64,000 nucleotides of DNA, taken from Mariniflexile sp. AS56 (GTDB lineage Bacteria > Bacteroidota > Bacteroidia > Flavobacteriales > Flavobacteriaceae). Under the pieces are notes generated by a model. It did not search any database. It saw only the letters and a list, made by a program, of their open reading frames with translations, and was not told where the DNA came from. Below, piece by piece: positions 47,738-58,787 of the stretch. The stretch is from the NCBI RefSeq assembly GCF_030552475.1, contig NZ_JAUPED010000012.1, positions 51,027 to 115,026 on the forward strand, read 5' to 3'. Both the position numbers and the translations under genes were made by a program. Numbering within the stretch: position 1 is the first letter of the stretch; each line of letters begins with the position of its first letter.

Positions 47738-50035
47738 ATGAGCGAAGAAAGCAAACGTAGAGAAGCACTTATATATCACGCAAAACCTACTCCAGGTAAA
47801 ATTAAAGTAGTTCCAACAAAAAAATACTCAACCCAACGCGATTTGTCGCTTGCCTATTCACCAGGTGTAGCAGCGCCATGTTTGGAGATTGAAAAAGATA
47901 AAAATAACGCCTATAAATACACAGCCAAAGGAAATTTGGTTGCCGTAATATCAAACGGTACTGCGGTATTGGGCTTAGGTAATATTGGTGCATTGGCAGG
48001 GAAACCTGTTATGGAAGGTAAAGGTTTGTTATTTAAAATATTTGCGGATATTGATGTGTTTGATATTGAGGTAGATACCGAAAATGTTGAAGAATTTATT
48101 GCAACCGTAAAAAACATAGCACCTACTTTTGGGGGTATTAACTTAGAAGATATCAAAGCTCCTGAAGCGTTCGAAATTGAACGTCGTTTAAAGGAAGAAT
48201 TGGATATTCCGGTAATGCACGACGATCAACATGGTACAGCCATCATATCGGCAGCAGCATTAATAAATGCCGTTGAAATTACAAATAAGAAACTAGACGA
48301 AGTTAAGATTGTAATTAGTGGTGCTGGTGCAGCAGCTATTTCTTGTTCGCGTTTGTACCAAGCATGTGGTGCAAAACGTGAAAATATGGTGATGCTGGAT
48401 AGTAAAGGTGTTATTAGAGATGATCGTGAAAACTTATCGTCTGAAAAAGCCGAATACGCCACACATAGAAAAATAGATACGCTTGATGAAGCTATGGTTG
48501 ATGCCGACGTATTTATTGGATTATCTATGGCTAATATTGTGTCGCCAGCGATGTTGCTTTCAATGGCTAAAGACCCGATTGTGTTTGCAATGGCTAATCC
48601 AGATCCAGAAATAAAATACGAATTAGCGATAGCAACTCGTAAAGATATTATCATGGCTACGGGAAGAAGTGACCATCCTAACCAGGTTAACAATGTACTT
48701 GGATTCCCATTTATATTCCGTGGTGCACTAGATGTGCGTGCTACTAAAATTAATGAAGAAATGAAAATGGCGGCTGTACACGCGTTGGCAAGATTAGCTA
48801 AAGAGTCGGTGCCAGAACAAGTTAATGTAGCTTATGGGGAAACCAGATTAACATTTGGTAAAGAGTATATCATTCCAAAACCATTCGATCCGCGTTTAAT
48901 TGCTGAAGTACCACCAGCTGTAGCAAAAGCAGCCATGGAAAGTGGTGTTGCTAAAGAACCTATCTTAGATTGGGAAAAGTATAAAGATGAATTAAGAGAG
49001 CGTTTAGGTAATGATAACAAGCTTATTAGGTTGTTATTTAACCGTGCAAAACTAGACCCGAAACGTGTTGTTTTTGCGGAAGCAGATCAACTTGCCGTTG
49101 TGAAAGCAGCTCAAATAGTTTATGAGGAAGGTATTGCAATTCCTATTTTACTAGGGCGTATTGAAACGATTAAAGAGTTGATGGCAGAAGTTGAATTTGA
49201 TGCCGATATACTTATAATCGACCCTAAAACAGAAGAAGAAAACGAGCGTAAAAACAAATATGCTAAAGTATATTGGGAACAACGTAAACGTCGTGGCGTA
49301 ACTTATTACTCGGCACAACGTTTAATGAGAGAGCGTAACTATTTTGCCGCTATGATGGTGAATGAAGGAGATGCTGATGCCTTAATTTCTGGGTATTCTA
49401 GAAATTATCCATCGGTTGTAAAACCTATGTTAGAGCTTATTGGTATGGCAAAAGGCACATCGCGTATTGCAACTACGAATGTGATGATGACGAAACGTGG
49501 GCCATTATTCTTAAGTGATACCTCTATAAATATTAGTCCAACAGCTAGAGAGCTTACCAAGATTGCACAAATGACCTCGCAAGTGGTTAAAATGTTTGGT
49601 ATGGATCCGGTTACGGCTATGATTTCGTATTCAAATTTCGGGTCGTCTTCAAATGAAAATGCAACGAAAGTACGTGAAGCTGTTTCTCATTTACACCGTT
49701 ATTATCCAGAAATGGTTGTAGACGGAGAGCTTCAAACGGATTTTGCATTAAATCCAGAGATGCTGCAAGAGAAATTTCCGTTTTCAAAGTTGGTTGGTAA
49801 AAAGGTAAATACCTTGATTTTTCCAAATTTAGATTCGGCAAATATCACCTATAAATTATTGAAAGAATTAAATGAGGCCGTATCTATTGGCCCAATCATG
49901 ATGGGAATGCGCAAGCCGGTGCATATACTTCAATTAGGTGCGAATGTAGACGAAATTGTAAATATGACAGCCATTGCGGTTATCGATGCTCAGCAAAAGG
50001 AAAAGCTAGAATTGGGAAAGGAAAATTCTAAGTAA
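47738..50035 (+). CDS. maeB: NADP-dependent malic enzyme with phosphotransacetylase-like domain
   Basis: 765 residues. The malic enzyme half (about 1-425) oxidatively decarboxylates malate to pyruvate: SLAYSPGVAAPC (about 32-43), HDDQHGTA (about 163-170), ISGAGAAA (about 195-202) and MANPDPEIK are present. The second half (about 435-765) is the phosphate acetyltransferase-like domain (VFAEADQLAVVKAA, TNVMMTKRGPLF, FSNFGSS-like SYSNFGSS) that regulates the MaeB class allosterically. Normal length for the hybrid form. It feeds gluconeogenesis or NADPH supply. Confidence 0.96.
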   Translation: MSEESKRREALIYHAKPTPGKIKVVPTKKYSTQRDLSLAYSPGVAAPCLEIEKDKNNAYKYTAKGNLVAVISNGTAVLGLGNIGALAGKPVMEGKGLLFKIFADIDVFDIEVDTENVEEFIATVKNIAPTFGGINLEDIKAPEAFEIERRLKEELDIPVMHDDQHGTAIISAAALINAVEITNKKLDEVKIVISGAGAAAISCSRLYQACGAKRENMVMLDSKGVIRDDRENLSSEKAEYATHRKIDTLDEAMVDADVFIGLSMANIVSPAMLLSMAKDPIVFAMANPDPEIKYELAIATRKDIIMATGRSDHPNQVNNVLGFPFIFRGALDVRATKINEEMKMAAVHALARLAKESVPEQVNVAYGETRLTFGKEYIIPKPFDPRLIAEVPPAVAKAAMESGVAKEPILDWEKYKDELRERLGNDNKLIRLLFNRAKLDPKRVVFAEADQLAVVKAAQIVYEEGIAIPILLGRIETIKELMAEVEFDADILIIDPKTEEENERKNKYAKVYWEQRKRRGVTYYSAQRLMRERNYFAAMMVNEGDADALISGYSRNYPSVVKPMLELIGMAKGTSRIATTNVMMTKRGPLFLSDTSINISPTARELTKIAQMTSQVVKMFGMDPVTAMISYSNFGSSSNENATKVREAVSHLHRYYPEMVVDGELQTDFALNPEMLQEKFPFSKLVGKKVNTLIFPNLDSANITYKLLKELNEAVSIGPIMMGMRKPVHILQLGANVDEIVNMTAIAVIDAQQKEKLELGKENSK

Positions 50036-50056
50036 TCTCGTTGAGAATAAATTTAT

Positions 50057-50064
50057 TACATTTG
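50057..50064 (+). promoter_or_regulatory. -7 element of ruvA-sprA
   Basis: TACATTTG is a full match, ending 22 nt before the ruvA ATG. A TTG lies only 13 bp upstream, shorter than the usual spacing. sprA, 6 nt after ruvA, probably shares it. Confidence 0.5.
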
Positions 50065-50086
50065 GTCGATTAACGAATTGCTATAG

Positions 50087-50668
50087 ATGATCACACATAT
50101 TCAAGGAAAACTTGTAGAGAAAAACCCAACCGATGTTGTAATAGATTGTAATGGTGTTGGCTACATGCTAAATATTTCATTACATACTTACTCTCAAATT
50201 CCCGAAGGTGAGCATTTAAAATTGTTTACACACCTTCAGGTAAAAGAGGATTCGCATACACTATATGGGTTTTCCTCATTAGCCGAACGCGAAATTTTCA
50301 GGTTATTAATTTCTGTTAGTGGTATTGGTGCGAGTATTGCACGCACCATGCTATCTTCATTAACGCCAAAACAGGTTATTGAAGGTATTGCTAGTAGTGA
50401 CGTTGCTTTAATTCAAAGTATAAAAGGTATTGGCGCTAAAACAGCCCAACGTGTTATTATAGATTTGAAAGATAAGGTCTTAAAGATTTATGATATTGAT
50501 GAAGTTTCTGTCGCAAAAGGCAATACCCATAAAGATGAAGCGTTATCTGCTTTAGAAGTGCTTGGGTTTGTTAGGAAACAAGCAGAACGTGTTGTGGAAA
50601 AAATTGTTTCGGCGCAACCAGATGCCAACGTAGAGACTATTATTAAACAAGCTTTAAAAAATTTATAA
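50087..50668 (+). CDS. ruvA: Holliday junction DNA helicase subunit RuvA
   Basis: 193 residues. It starts MITHIQGKLVEK with the OB-fold; the two helix-hairpin-helix motifs (LISVSGIGASIARTML, about 75-90, and SIKGIGAKTAQRVIIDLKDK, about 108-127) and the C-terminal RuvB-binding domain (SALEVLGFVRKQAERVV) are in order. It binds Holliday junctions and recruits RuvB. sprA begins 6 nt after its stop; the ruvA-sprA order is conserved in flavobacteria. Confidence 0.97.
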   Translation: MITHIQGKLVEKNPTDVVIDCNGVGYMLNISLHTYSQIPEGEHLKLFTHLQVKEDSHTLYGFSSLAEREIFRLLISVSGIGASIARTMLSSLTPKQVIEGIASSDVALIQSIKGIGAKTAQRVIIDLKDKVLKIYDIDEVSVAKGNTHKDEALSALEVLGFVRKQAERVVEKIVSAQPDANVETIIKQALKNL

Positions 50669-50674
50669 TAGATT

Positions 50675-53600
50675 TTGAATATAACCAACCTCAATTTTTA
50701 TATATCCATTAAAAATAGCACTGCCTTAGTTTTTGTGCTTTTGTGTTCTTTGGCTGCTTGGTCGCAACAGCCAATACCTCAAGATTCGGTTAAAACGGGT
50801 TTCAATTTAGGAAGTATTAAAACACCAAATCCTAATAGTATTGAATCTAAATACACCTATGACGCTGTTACAGATCGCTACATTTATACAGAAAAAATAG
50901 GAAGTTTTAATATCAATTATCCTGTTATCTTAACGCCTAAAGAGTATTACGCTTTAGTAGCAAGAGAAAGTGTAAAAGACTATTACAAGGAAAAAATAAG
51001 CGCTTTTGATGGTAAAAAGAATGGGGCCGATGATGCTCAAAAAAATCTATTGCCAGAGTTTTATGTAAAGTCAGATTTTTTCGAATCTATATTTGGAAGT
51101 AATACCATTGAAGTCGTTCCTCAAGGTTCTGTAGAAATGGATTTAGGGATGCTTTTTTCAAAACAAGATAACCCATCATTTTCACCAAAAAACAGAAGTA
51201 ATTTCACGTTCGATTTTGATCAACGTATTAGTTTAAGTTTATTAGGTAAAGTGGGAACACGGCTTCAAGTAACAGCCAATTATGACACCCAATCGACCTT
51301 CGATTTTCAAAACCTTATCAAATTAGAATACACACCAACCGAGGATGATATCATTCAAAAAATAGAAGTTGGTAATGTAAGCATGCCTTTAAATAGTTCA
51401 CTAATTACTGGTGCACAAAGTTTATTTGGTGTAAAAGCCCAATTGCAGTTCGGGAAAACGACGGTAACAGGGGTGTTTTCTGAACAGAAATCGCAGGCCA
51501 ATACCGTGGTTGCTCAAGGTGGTGGTACTTTAGAAGATTTCGAATTGTTTATTAGAGATTATGATGAAAATCGCCATTTCTTCTTAGCTCAGTATTTTAG
51601 AGACACTTATGATAAGGCCTTAGAAACCTATCCGTACTTAAATAACAAAGGTTTACAAATTACAAGAATTGAAGCTTGGGTTACTAACAGAAGTAATAAA
51701 ACAGACAATGTTAGAAATGTGGTGGCATTACAAGATATTGGTGAATCTGATCCTGAAAAAGTAGGTTCGGCAGTAACTATTACAGCAGCGCCATCAGCAT
51801 ATCCAAACAATAAAAATAATGCTTTCGACCCAACAAATATTAACGGAAGCGGTTCACAACTTACTTCGGCTGTAAGAGATGTCGCTACGGTGCAATCTGG
51901 TATCACGGTGCCAAGTGTGCGAGAAGGTTTTGACTATGCGAAGTTAGAAAACGCCAGAAAGTTAGTGAGTGGTCAAGAATATATTTTGAACACACAGTTG
52001 GGGTATATCTCCTTAAACCAGCGATTGAATAATGATGAGGTATTAGCTGTCGCTTTCCAATATACTTTGGGAGGGAAAGTTTACCAAGTAGGTGAATTTG
52101 CCAACGATGGTGTGGATGCAACGAATGTAACTACCAATAGTTCGGGGCAGGTAACAGATGTAGTGAATAGTAATTTAATACTTAAGTTAATAAAAAGTAG
52201 TATCACCAATGTAAACCAACCTGTTTGGGATTTGATGATGAAAAATATCTACGATACGGGTGCTTATAATTTAAGCTCAGATGATTTTAAACTGAATATA
52301 TTCTATAACGAAGCGTCGCCTTTAAACTTTATAAAACCCGTAGGTACTACAGCGTTTCCAGCTCCTGGAACTAATGAAGATCCTTTGGATGAAACACCTT
52401 TGTTACGCGTGTTCAGTTTAGATAAGTTGAATTATAATAACGACCCACAATCTAAAGGAGATGGTTTTTTCGATTATGTAGAGGGTATCACAGTACTATC
52501 ACAAACCGGAAAAATTATTTTTCCAAGTGCAGAACCTTTTGGGGAATACCTGTTTAAAACATTAGCGCTTGGTGGAAGTGAAGATTATAATGAGAGTACT
52601 ACATACAATGAAAATCAAGCAAAGTACGTGTACGATGTGCTGTATAAAGAAACCAAAACTAAAGCATTAGAAGCGGTTGAAAAAAATAAATTCAAATTAA
52701 AAGGACGTTATAAATCTAGTGGAGGCGACGGTATTCCTATCGGGTCTTTTAACGTGCCAAGAGGTTCGGTTCGTGTTACCGCAGGTGGTCGTGTTCTGGT
52801 TGAAGGGATTGATTATACGGTGAATTATCAGTTAGGTCGTGTTCAAATTTTAGATGAAGCTTTAAAAGCCTCTAATACGCCTATTGAGGTTTCTACCGAG
52901 AATAACGCGGTGTTTGGTCAGCAAACCAAACGTTTTACGGGTATTAATGTAGAACATAAATTTAACGAGAACTTTGTATTAGGCGGTACGCTTTTAAACT
53001 TAAACGAGCGCCCTATAACACAAAAAGCAAATTACGGAACAGAGCCTATCAATAATACCATTTTTGGTTTTAATGGGAATTATTCAACCAAAGTGCCTTT
53101 CTTAACTAGATTAGCCAATGCTTTACCAAATATAGATACCGATGTGGAATCTAATTTATCGGTGCGTGGTGAATTCGCTTATTTAGCTCCAGGGTCTCCA
53201 AAGGGGACGAGCCTAAAAGGGGAAGCAACATCGTATGTTGATGATTTTGAAGGGACTCAAAACTCCATCGATTTAAAATCGCAACAGTCTTGGTTTTTGT
53301 CTAGTAGACCATTGGATTTAACTGGATCTCCTGGTGATGATGCAAACGGAATTCAAAATGGTTATGGTCGTGGTATGCTAAACTGGTATAATATCGATCC
53401 TATATTTTATACAAGTCAGCGACCAAACGGAATTTCAGATAATGATGTGTCTAGTTTATATACCAGTCGTGTTTTTATAAAAGAATTGTTTCCTGATAGA
53501 GATTTGGTACAAGGGCAAAACACGGTTTTAAATACTCTAGATTTAGCTTATTATCCAACGGAAAGAGGACCTTATAACTTTGATCCTGCCACTACGAATG

Positions 53601-56600
53601 ATGTTATTAGCAATCCGGCATCTTCTTGGGCAGGTATAACAAGACAGTTAACTTCAACCGATTTTGAGCAACAAAATGTTGAATATATCGAGTTTTGGTT
53701 GCAAGATCCGTTTCAAGAAAATACATCCAACCCGGGTGGGAAATTAGTATTCAATCTTGGTAATATTTCAGAAGATATTATTAAAGATGGTAGAAAAATG
53801 TACGAGAATGGCTTGCCAAAAGATGGGAATATCGATTTGCTTCCTGTAACGGCTTGGGGTACTGTGATTCCTCAAAACCAATCTTTAGTATATGCTTTTG
53901 ATACTACAGGGGAAGAGCGTACCAACCAAGATGTGGGTTATGATGGGTATGATGATGCGGAAGAAGCGGCTAAATTTGGAGCTAATTTTGGTAGTGACCC
54001 TGCAAGAGATAACTATGCTTACTTTTTAAATGTAGACGGAAATATTTTCGATCGTTATAAAAAATACAATGGGGTTGAGGGGAACACACCAGATACTTTT
54101 TCGAATACCGATAGAGGTGCAAATACACAACCAGACGTAGAAGACATCAATCGTGATAATACCATGAACACGATTGATAGCTATTTCGAATATGAGTTGC
54201 CAATTACCAGACAAAATTTACCAACTTCGAAAGGAGATTTTGATAATTTATCGACTTCTAATAATCCATTAAAAGAATATTTAGTCGATTTTAAAGATAG
54301 ACCACGTGCACTTCCAAATGGACAAAGCCCGAATGTAAGATGGTATTTGTTTAGAATTCCAGTACAAGGAAGCCTAGCAAAACCTGTTGGAGGTATTTCC
54401 GATTTAAGGTCGGTGCGATTTACGCGTTTATTTCTTAAAGAATTTACAGATCCTACGGTATTCCGTTTTGGAACTTTAGATTTGGTAAGAAGTGAATGGA
54501 GACGTTATACACAAACCTTAGAAGTTGGTAAGGATAACCCTGATGATGATAATACAGAGTTTTCAGTAGGTGTTATTGGTACTTTAGAAAATGAAGGTAG
54601 TTACGAACGACCTCCAGGAATTGAGCCCGAAGAGCTGTTTAATAACAATACGGTTGTTCAGCAAAACGAACAATCTTTAGTTGTTAATGTATGTGATTTA
54701 GAATCGCAAGATTCTAGAGGTGTTTATAAAAACATCAATTTAGACATGCGTCAATATAAACGTTTAAGAATGTTTATGCACGCAGAGGCTGAAGGAACAG
54801 GAGTGCCTACTTCAAATGATGTTGTAGGTTTTGTGCGTATGGGTAATGACCTTACAGAGAACTACTATCAAATAGAAATTCCTTTAGTGTTAACAGGTGT
54901 TGATGAATCTGAAGTTTGGCCAGAAGAAAACGAGATTAATTTACCTATAGATATTTTAGGAAAAATTAAAGCCTTGGAAATTGCTAATCCAACATTGCCA
55001 AGTGAAAAACAGAAGTTTTATGATGTAGTTGATGGGAAATTAGTAGACACACCGGTTGATGAGTTTTCTGAGTATACCATAGGGCAACATCGTGTTACAA
55101 TAAAAGGAAATCCTAATTTCGGTGACATTAGAACCTTGATGGTGGGTGTGAAAAATGGGATTGAAAATGGGTTTAATGATGCGCCTCCAACGGCATCACC
55201 AGTTTGTGCCGAAGTATGGTTTAACGAATTGCGATTATCTGATATGGATAACGAAGGTGGTTGGGCTGCTGTGTTAAGTTTAGATACCAATATTGCCGAT
55301 TTCATGAACATCAGCGCTACAGGTAGACAAAGTACTTCTGGGTTTGGTAGTATCGAGCAAGGTCCTAGCCAACGTAGTTTGGAAGATGTGAAGCAGTATG
55401 ATGTGGTAACGAATATTAATGTTGGACAGTTATTGCCAAAAACATGGGGGATTCAAGTGCCTTTTAATTATGGACAAAGTGAAGAACTCATCACGCCTAA
55501 ATACGATGCGTTTTATAAAGATTTAACTTTAGATTCTCGATTGGATGCAGCGAGTTCGAATGCAGATCGTGAATCTATCAAAGAACAATCGGAAGATTAT
55601 ACAAAACGCCAAAGCATCAATTTTATAGGGGTTAGAAAATCGAGAACCACCGATGCTAAACCGCGTTTCTACGATGTGGAGAATGTGACTTTAAACTATT
55701 CATATAATAAAGTAGAACATAGAGATTTTGAAATTGAAAATGCCTTAAACAAAACGGTACGTGTTGGTGCTAATTATGCCTTCAACTTCAATCCTATAAA
55801 AGTGGAGCCTTTCAAAAAGAATGATTCCTTATTTACGGGTAAATATTGGAAGCTTTTAAAAGACTTTAATGTGAATTTATTGCCAACAAGTTTCTCGGTA
55901 AATTCAGATATTAATAGACAATTCAACAGACAAAAATTTAGAGAAGTCGATCTTACAGGAGGTAGTATTGGTATTGAAGAATTATTTAGAAGAAACTATA
56001 CCTTCGATTTTCAATACACCATTAATTATAATTTAACGGAATCGTTAAGTTTAAATTTCACGGCTTCTAATAATAATATTGTTCGAAATTATTTTAAAGA
56101 CAATATTGTAAATGGCGAGCAAGATGAAACTCTAGATGTTTGGGATGGTATTTTCGATTTTGGAGATCCAAACAGGCAATCGCAAAATTTAGGTGTCACC
56201 TATCAGCTGCCTATCAATAAAATTCCAACCTTTAGTTTTATAAATGCCACGTACCAATACAGTGGTAATTTCCAATGGCAAAAAGGATCCGATTTATATG
56301 GTGAATTGGAGTTAGATGGCAATACCTACGATTTAGGAAACACCATTCAAAATGCCAATACCCACAATATTAATACAACCTTAGATATGAATAGGTTTTA
56401 TAGATATATAGGTTTGGTAAAGAAACCAATTTCAAGAGTTAGAGCGAGAACATCTAGTCCAGGAGGCCCTCCGGGAGCGGCTCCAAATAAAACGAATCAA
56501 CCGAAAGCTAAAAACCAATCGGTTACGAAGTTGCTAAATGCAGGAGTTGATATTTTAACAACTATTAAAAGAATTCAGTTTAATTATTCTGAAAATAACG

Positions 56601-57910
56601 GGATATTTTTACCAGGTTATTTACAAACCCCAGGTTTTGTAGGTACTTTAAAACCAACAACAGGGTTTACATTTGGTAGCCAAAGTGATATTAGAGATTT
56701 AGCGGCAAGACGTGGTTGGTTAACCTTGTTTCAAGATTTCAACCAGCAGTATACCACTACCAATACCAAGCAAATGGATTTATCGGCCAGTTTAGAGCCT
56801 GTAAAAGATTTGAAGATTGATGTTGTTGGAAATAGAACCTATTATGAAAACTATACTGAAAACTATAGAATTAATGATAATGCAGGGGAATATGAATACG
56901 AATCGTTAACACCAAATACCTTTGGTAATTTTAATGTTTCAACCATTTTAATAAAAACAGCCTTTGGTACAAGTGATGAAACCGCATCGGGAGCGTTTAA
57001 CGATTTTAGATCTAACCGACTTATAATTGCGCAACGATTGGCTCAAGAAAAAGGGGTGGATTTGAGTGATGTTGATGATGAAGGCTATCCTAAAGGGTTT
57101 GGTAAAAACAGTCAAGCAGTCTTGTTGCCAGCGTTTTTAGCAGCCTATTCAGGGCAAGATGCCAACAAGGTGAAAACCTCGGCGTTTAGAGATGTGCCCA
57201 TTCCAAACTGGGATTTAAAATACACCGGCTTTATGAAGTTTGCTTGGTTTAAAAAGAATTTCAAACGTTTTTCATTAACACATGGCTACCGTTCTACATA
57301 TACTATCAATCAGTTTCAATCTAATTTAGATTATGTACAACCAGATTATAGTGAAGCTTATGATAACCAACCTAGTGAAGTTTTAAACCAATCTGGTAAT
57401 TACAAAAACGAAACATTGTTTAGTAATATCAACTTAACCGAAATGTTTAGTCCGTTGGTTCGAATCGATTTTGAAATGCAAAACTCGGTTAAAATATTAG
57501 CAGAAGTTAAAAAAGATCGTTTATTGTCGCTAAGTTTTGATAATAATTTAATGACGGAAGTGCAAGGAATGGAATACGTAATAGGCTTAGGTTATAGAAT
57601 TAAAGACTTGCGTATCAACTCTAATTTAGCGGGTCCAAACAAGCGTATTGTGAGCGATTTAAATATGAAGGCGGATATTTCTATTAGAGATAATAAAACC
57701 ATTATTAGATATTTAGACTTGGAAAATAATCAAGTAACGTCTGGACAAACCATCTGGGGCTTAAAATATTCAGCCGATTATGCGTTTAGTAAAAACTTAA
57801 CAGGTATCTTTTATTTCGATTATACATTCTCAGAATATGCCATTTCAACAGCATTTCCACAAACAACGGTTCGATCTGGTTTTACCATTCGATATAATTT
57901 TGGGAATTAA
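50675..57910 (+). CDS. sprA: Type IX secretion translocon SprA (Sov)
   Basis: 2411 residues. No ATG exists in the N-terminus; translation must begin at the TTG at 50675 (or another non-ATG codon), giving MNITNLNFY and a signal peptide ending SLAAWS-Q. SprA is the giant outer-membrane barrel of the T9SS translocon. The size, the early DYKEK...FGSNTIEVVPQGSVEMDLG region, the DFEGTQNSIDLKSQQSW segment near residue 860, and a C-terminus ending in a TVRSGFTIRYNFGN strand all match. It is 6 nt after ruvA and is followed by gcvH, VanZ, tonB and remB, the same order recalled from Flavobacterium johnsoniae. Confidence 0.95.
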   Translation: MNITNLNFYISIKNSTALVFVLLCSLAAWSQQPIPQDSVKTGFNLGSIKTPNPNSIESKYTYDAVTDRYIYTEKIGSFNINYPVILTPKEYYALVARESVKDYYKEKISAFDGKKNGADDAQKNLLPEFYVKSDFFESIFGSNTIEVVPQGSVEMDLGMLFSKQDNPSFSPKNRSNFTFDFDQRISLSLLGKVGTRLQVTANYDTQSTFDFQNLIKLEYTPTEDDIIQKIEVGNVSMPLNSSLITGAQSLFGVKAQLQFGKTTVTGVFSEQKSQANTVVAQGGGTLEDFELFIRDYDENRHFFLAQYFRDTYDKALETYPYLNNKGLQITRIEAWVTNRSNKTDNVRNVVALQDIGESDPEKVGSAVTITAAPSAYPNNKNNAFDPTNINGSGSQLTSAVRDVATVQSGITVPSVREGFDYAKLENARKLVSGQEYILNTQLGYISLNQRLNNDEVLAVAFQYTLGGKVYQVGEFANDGVDATNVTTNSSGQVTDVVNSNLILKLIKSSITNVNQPVWDLMMKNIYDTGAYNLSSDDFKLNIFYNEASPLNFIKPVGTTAFPAPGTNEDPLDETPLLRVFSLDKLNYNNDPQSKGDGFFDYVEGITVLSQTGKIIFPSAEPFGEYLFKTLALGGSEDYNESTTYNENQAKYVYDVLYKETKTKALEAVEKNKFKLKGRYKSSGGDGIPIGSFNVPRGSVRVTAGGRVLVEGIDYTVNYQLGRVQILDEALKASNTPIEVSTENNAVFGQQTKRFTGINVEHKFNENFVLGGTLLNLNERPITQKANYGTEPINNTIFGFNGNYSTKVPFLTRLANALPNIDTDVESNLSVRGEFAYLAPGSPKGTSLKGEATSYVDDFEGTQNSIDLKSQQSWFLSSRPLDLTGSPGDDANGIQNGYGRGMLNWYNIDPIFYTSQRPNGISDNDVSSLYTSRVFIKELFPDRDLVQGQNTVLNTLDLAYYPTERGPYNFDPATTNDVISNPASSWAGITRQLTSTDFEQQNVEYIEFWLQDPFQENTSNPGGKLVFNLGNISEDIIKDGRKMYENGLPKDGNIDLLPVTAWGTVIPQNQSLVYAFDTTGEERTNQDVGYDGYDDAEEAAKFGANFGSDPARDNYAYFLNVDGNIFDRYKKYNGVEGNTPDTFSNTDRGANTQPDVEDINRDNTMNTIDSYFEYELPITRQNLPTSKGDFDNLSTSNNPLKEYLVDFKDRPRALPNGQSPNVRWYLFRIPVQGSLAKPVGGISDLRSVRFTRLFLKEFTDPTVFRFGTLDLVRSEWRRYTQTLEVGKDNPDDDNTEFSVGVIGTLENEGSYERPPGIEPEELFNNNTVVQQNEQSLVVNVCDLESQDSRGVYKNINLDMRQYKRLRMFMHAEAEGTGVPTSNDVVGFVRMGNDLTENYYQIEIPLVLTGVDESEVWPEENEINLPIDILGKIKALEIANPTLPSEKQKFYDVVDGKLVDTPVDEFSEYTIGQHRVTIKGNPNFGDIRTLMVGVKNGIENGFNDAPPTASPVCAEVWFNELRLSDMDNEGGWAAVLSLDTNIADFMNISATGRQSTSGFGSIEQGPSQRSLEDVKQYDVVTNINVGQLLPKTWGIQVPFNYGQSEELITPKYDAFYKDLTLDSRLDAASSNADRESIKEQSEDYTKRQSINFIGVRKSRTTDAKPRFYDVENVTLNYSYNKVEHRDFEIENALNKTVRVGANYAFNFNPIKVEPFKKNDSLFTGKYWKLLKDFNVNLLPTSFSVNSDINRQFNRQKFREVDLTGGSIGIEELFRRNYTFDFQYTINYNLTESLSLNFTASNNNIVRNYFKDNIVNGEQDETLDVWDGIFDFGDPNRQSQNLGVTYQLPINKIPTFSFINATYQYSGNFQWQKGSDLYGELELDGNTYDLGNTIQNANTHNINTTLDMNRFYRYIGLVKKPISRVRARTSSPGGPPGAAPNKTNQPKAKNQSVTKLLNAGVDILTTIKRIQFNYSENNGIFLPGYLQTPGFVGTLKPTTGFTFGSQSDIRDLAARRGWLTLFQDFNQQYTTTNTKQMDLSASLEPVKDLKIDVVGNRTYYENYTENYRINDNAGEYEYESLTPNTFGNFNVSTILIKTAFGTSDETASGAFNDFRSNRLIIAQRLAQEKGVDLSDVDDEGYPKGFGKNSQAVLLPAFLAAYSGQDANKVKTSAFRDVPIPNWDLKYTGFMKFAWFKKNFKRFSLTHGYRSTYTINQFQSNLDYVQPDYSEAYDNQPSEVLNQSGNYKNETLFSNINLTEMFSPLVRIDFEMQNSVKILAEVKKDRLLSLSFDNNLMTEVQGMEYVIGLGYRIKDLRINSNLAGPNKRIVSDLNMKADISIRDNKTIIRYLDLENNQVTSGQTIWGLKYSADYAFSKNLTGIFYFDYTFSEYAISTAFPQTTVRSGFTIRYNFGN

Positions 57911-57922
57911 CACATATTATAT

Positions 57923-57952
57923 TTGAATTTAGAATTTGAATAAATACATTTG
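57923..57952 (+). promoter_or_regulatory. Promoter of gcvH
   Basis: TTG (57923-57925), a 19-bp spacer and TACATTTG (57945-57952): a complete Bacteroidetes promoter, 25 nt before the gcvH ATG. Confidence 0.78.
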
Positions 57953-57977
57953 CGTTGAACTAACTTAAAATAATAAA

Positions 57978-58358
57978 ATGAACATTCCATCAGAATTAAA
58001 ATATACGAAAGATCACGAATGGGTAAGTATTGAAGGAGACATCGCAACTATTGGTATTACAGATTTTGCACAAGGTGAATTAGGAGATATTGTATATGTG
58101 GACGTTGAAACAGTTGACGAAACATTAGAAGCTGAAGAAATTTTTGGCTCGGTAGAAGCAGTAAAAACGGTATCCGATTTATTTTTACCATTAACAGGTG
58201 AAATTATAGAGTTTAATACAGCTTTAGAAGACGAACCAGAAAAAGTAAACACAGATCCTTATGGAGATGGGTGGATGATTAAACTGAAATGTTCTGATTT
58301 ATCGCAAGTAGAAGGCCTTATGTCTGCAGATGATTATAAAGCGCTTGTAGGTGCTTAA
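57978..58358 (+). CDS. gcvH: Glycine cleavage system H protein
   Basis: 126 residues. It carries the lipoyl arm that shuttles the aminomethyl group in glycine breakdown. The lipoylated Lys63 lies in [12 protein letters not shown], and the fold-specific [20 protein letters not shown] segment is intact. The rest of the glycine cleavage operon is absent. It has its own promoter, and the VanZ gene overlaps its 3' end by 8 nt. Confidence 0.97.
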   Translation: MNIPSELKYTKDHEWVSIEGDIATIGITDFAQGELGDIVYVDVETVDETLEAEEIFGSVEAVKTVSDLFLPLTGEIIEFNTALEDEPEKVNTDPYGDGWMIKLKCSDLSQVEGLMSADDYKALVGA

Positions 58359-58725
58359 GAAGGTCCTGTTTTTAATAAGCCTACTTTATACCGCAGTATT
58401 GGCTACGGTTTGCTTAATTAAAATCAAAAAGCTTCCAAGCATGGGAGTATCTTTCGGGGATAAAATATTTCATTTTTTAGCGTATACGGTGCTCGCCTTT
58501 TTATGGTATAGCACTTTTTTGAATACCTTTAAGCTTGAAGATAAAAAGGCATTAAGCTATGCTGTACTGTTTTCAATAGCTTTTGGTATAATTATTGAGG
58601 TATTGCAAGGGACGGTAACGGCATCGCGATCTGCTGATGTTTATGATGTTATGGCAAATACCATGGGCGTGTTTCTTACAGTGTTAATAGTTTTCATTAA
58701 TAAATGGATTACTATTAAAAAATAA
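58351..58725 (+). CDS. VanZ-like membrane protein
   Basis: 124 residues with a GTG start inside the last codons of gcvH (8-nt overlap, implying coupling). Four membrane helices: about 5-22, 38-58, 65-90 and 100-118. The signature [17 protein letters not shown] and the [10 protein letters not shown]...[14 protein letters not shown] motif identify the VanZ-like family, whose function outside teicoplanin resistance is unknown. Confidence 0.88.
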   Translation: MLKKVLFLISLLYTAVLATVCLIKIKKLPSMGVSFGDKIFHFLAYTVLAFLWYSTFLNTFKLEDKKALSYAVLFSIAFGIIIEVLQGTVTASRSADVYDVMANTMGVFLTVLIVFINKWITIKK

Positions 58726-58787
58726 TAAACACTTGCTTATTTGATAAATAAATAGTTATTTTAGCAATCTTGAAAAACAATTAAATT

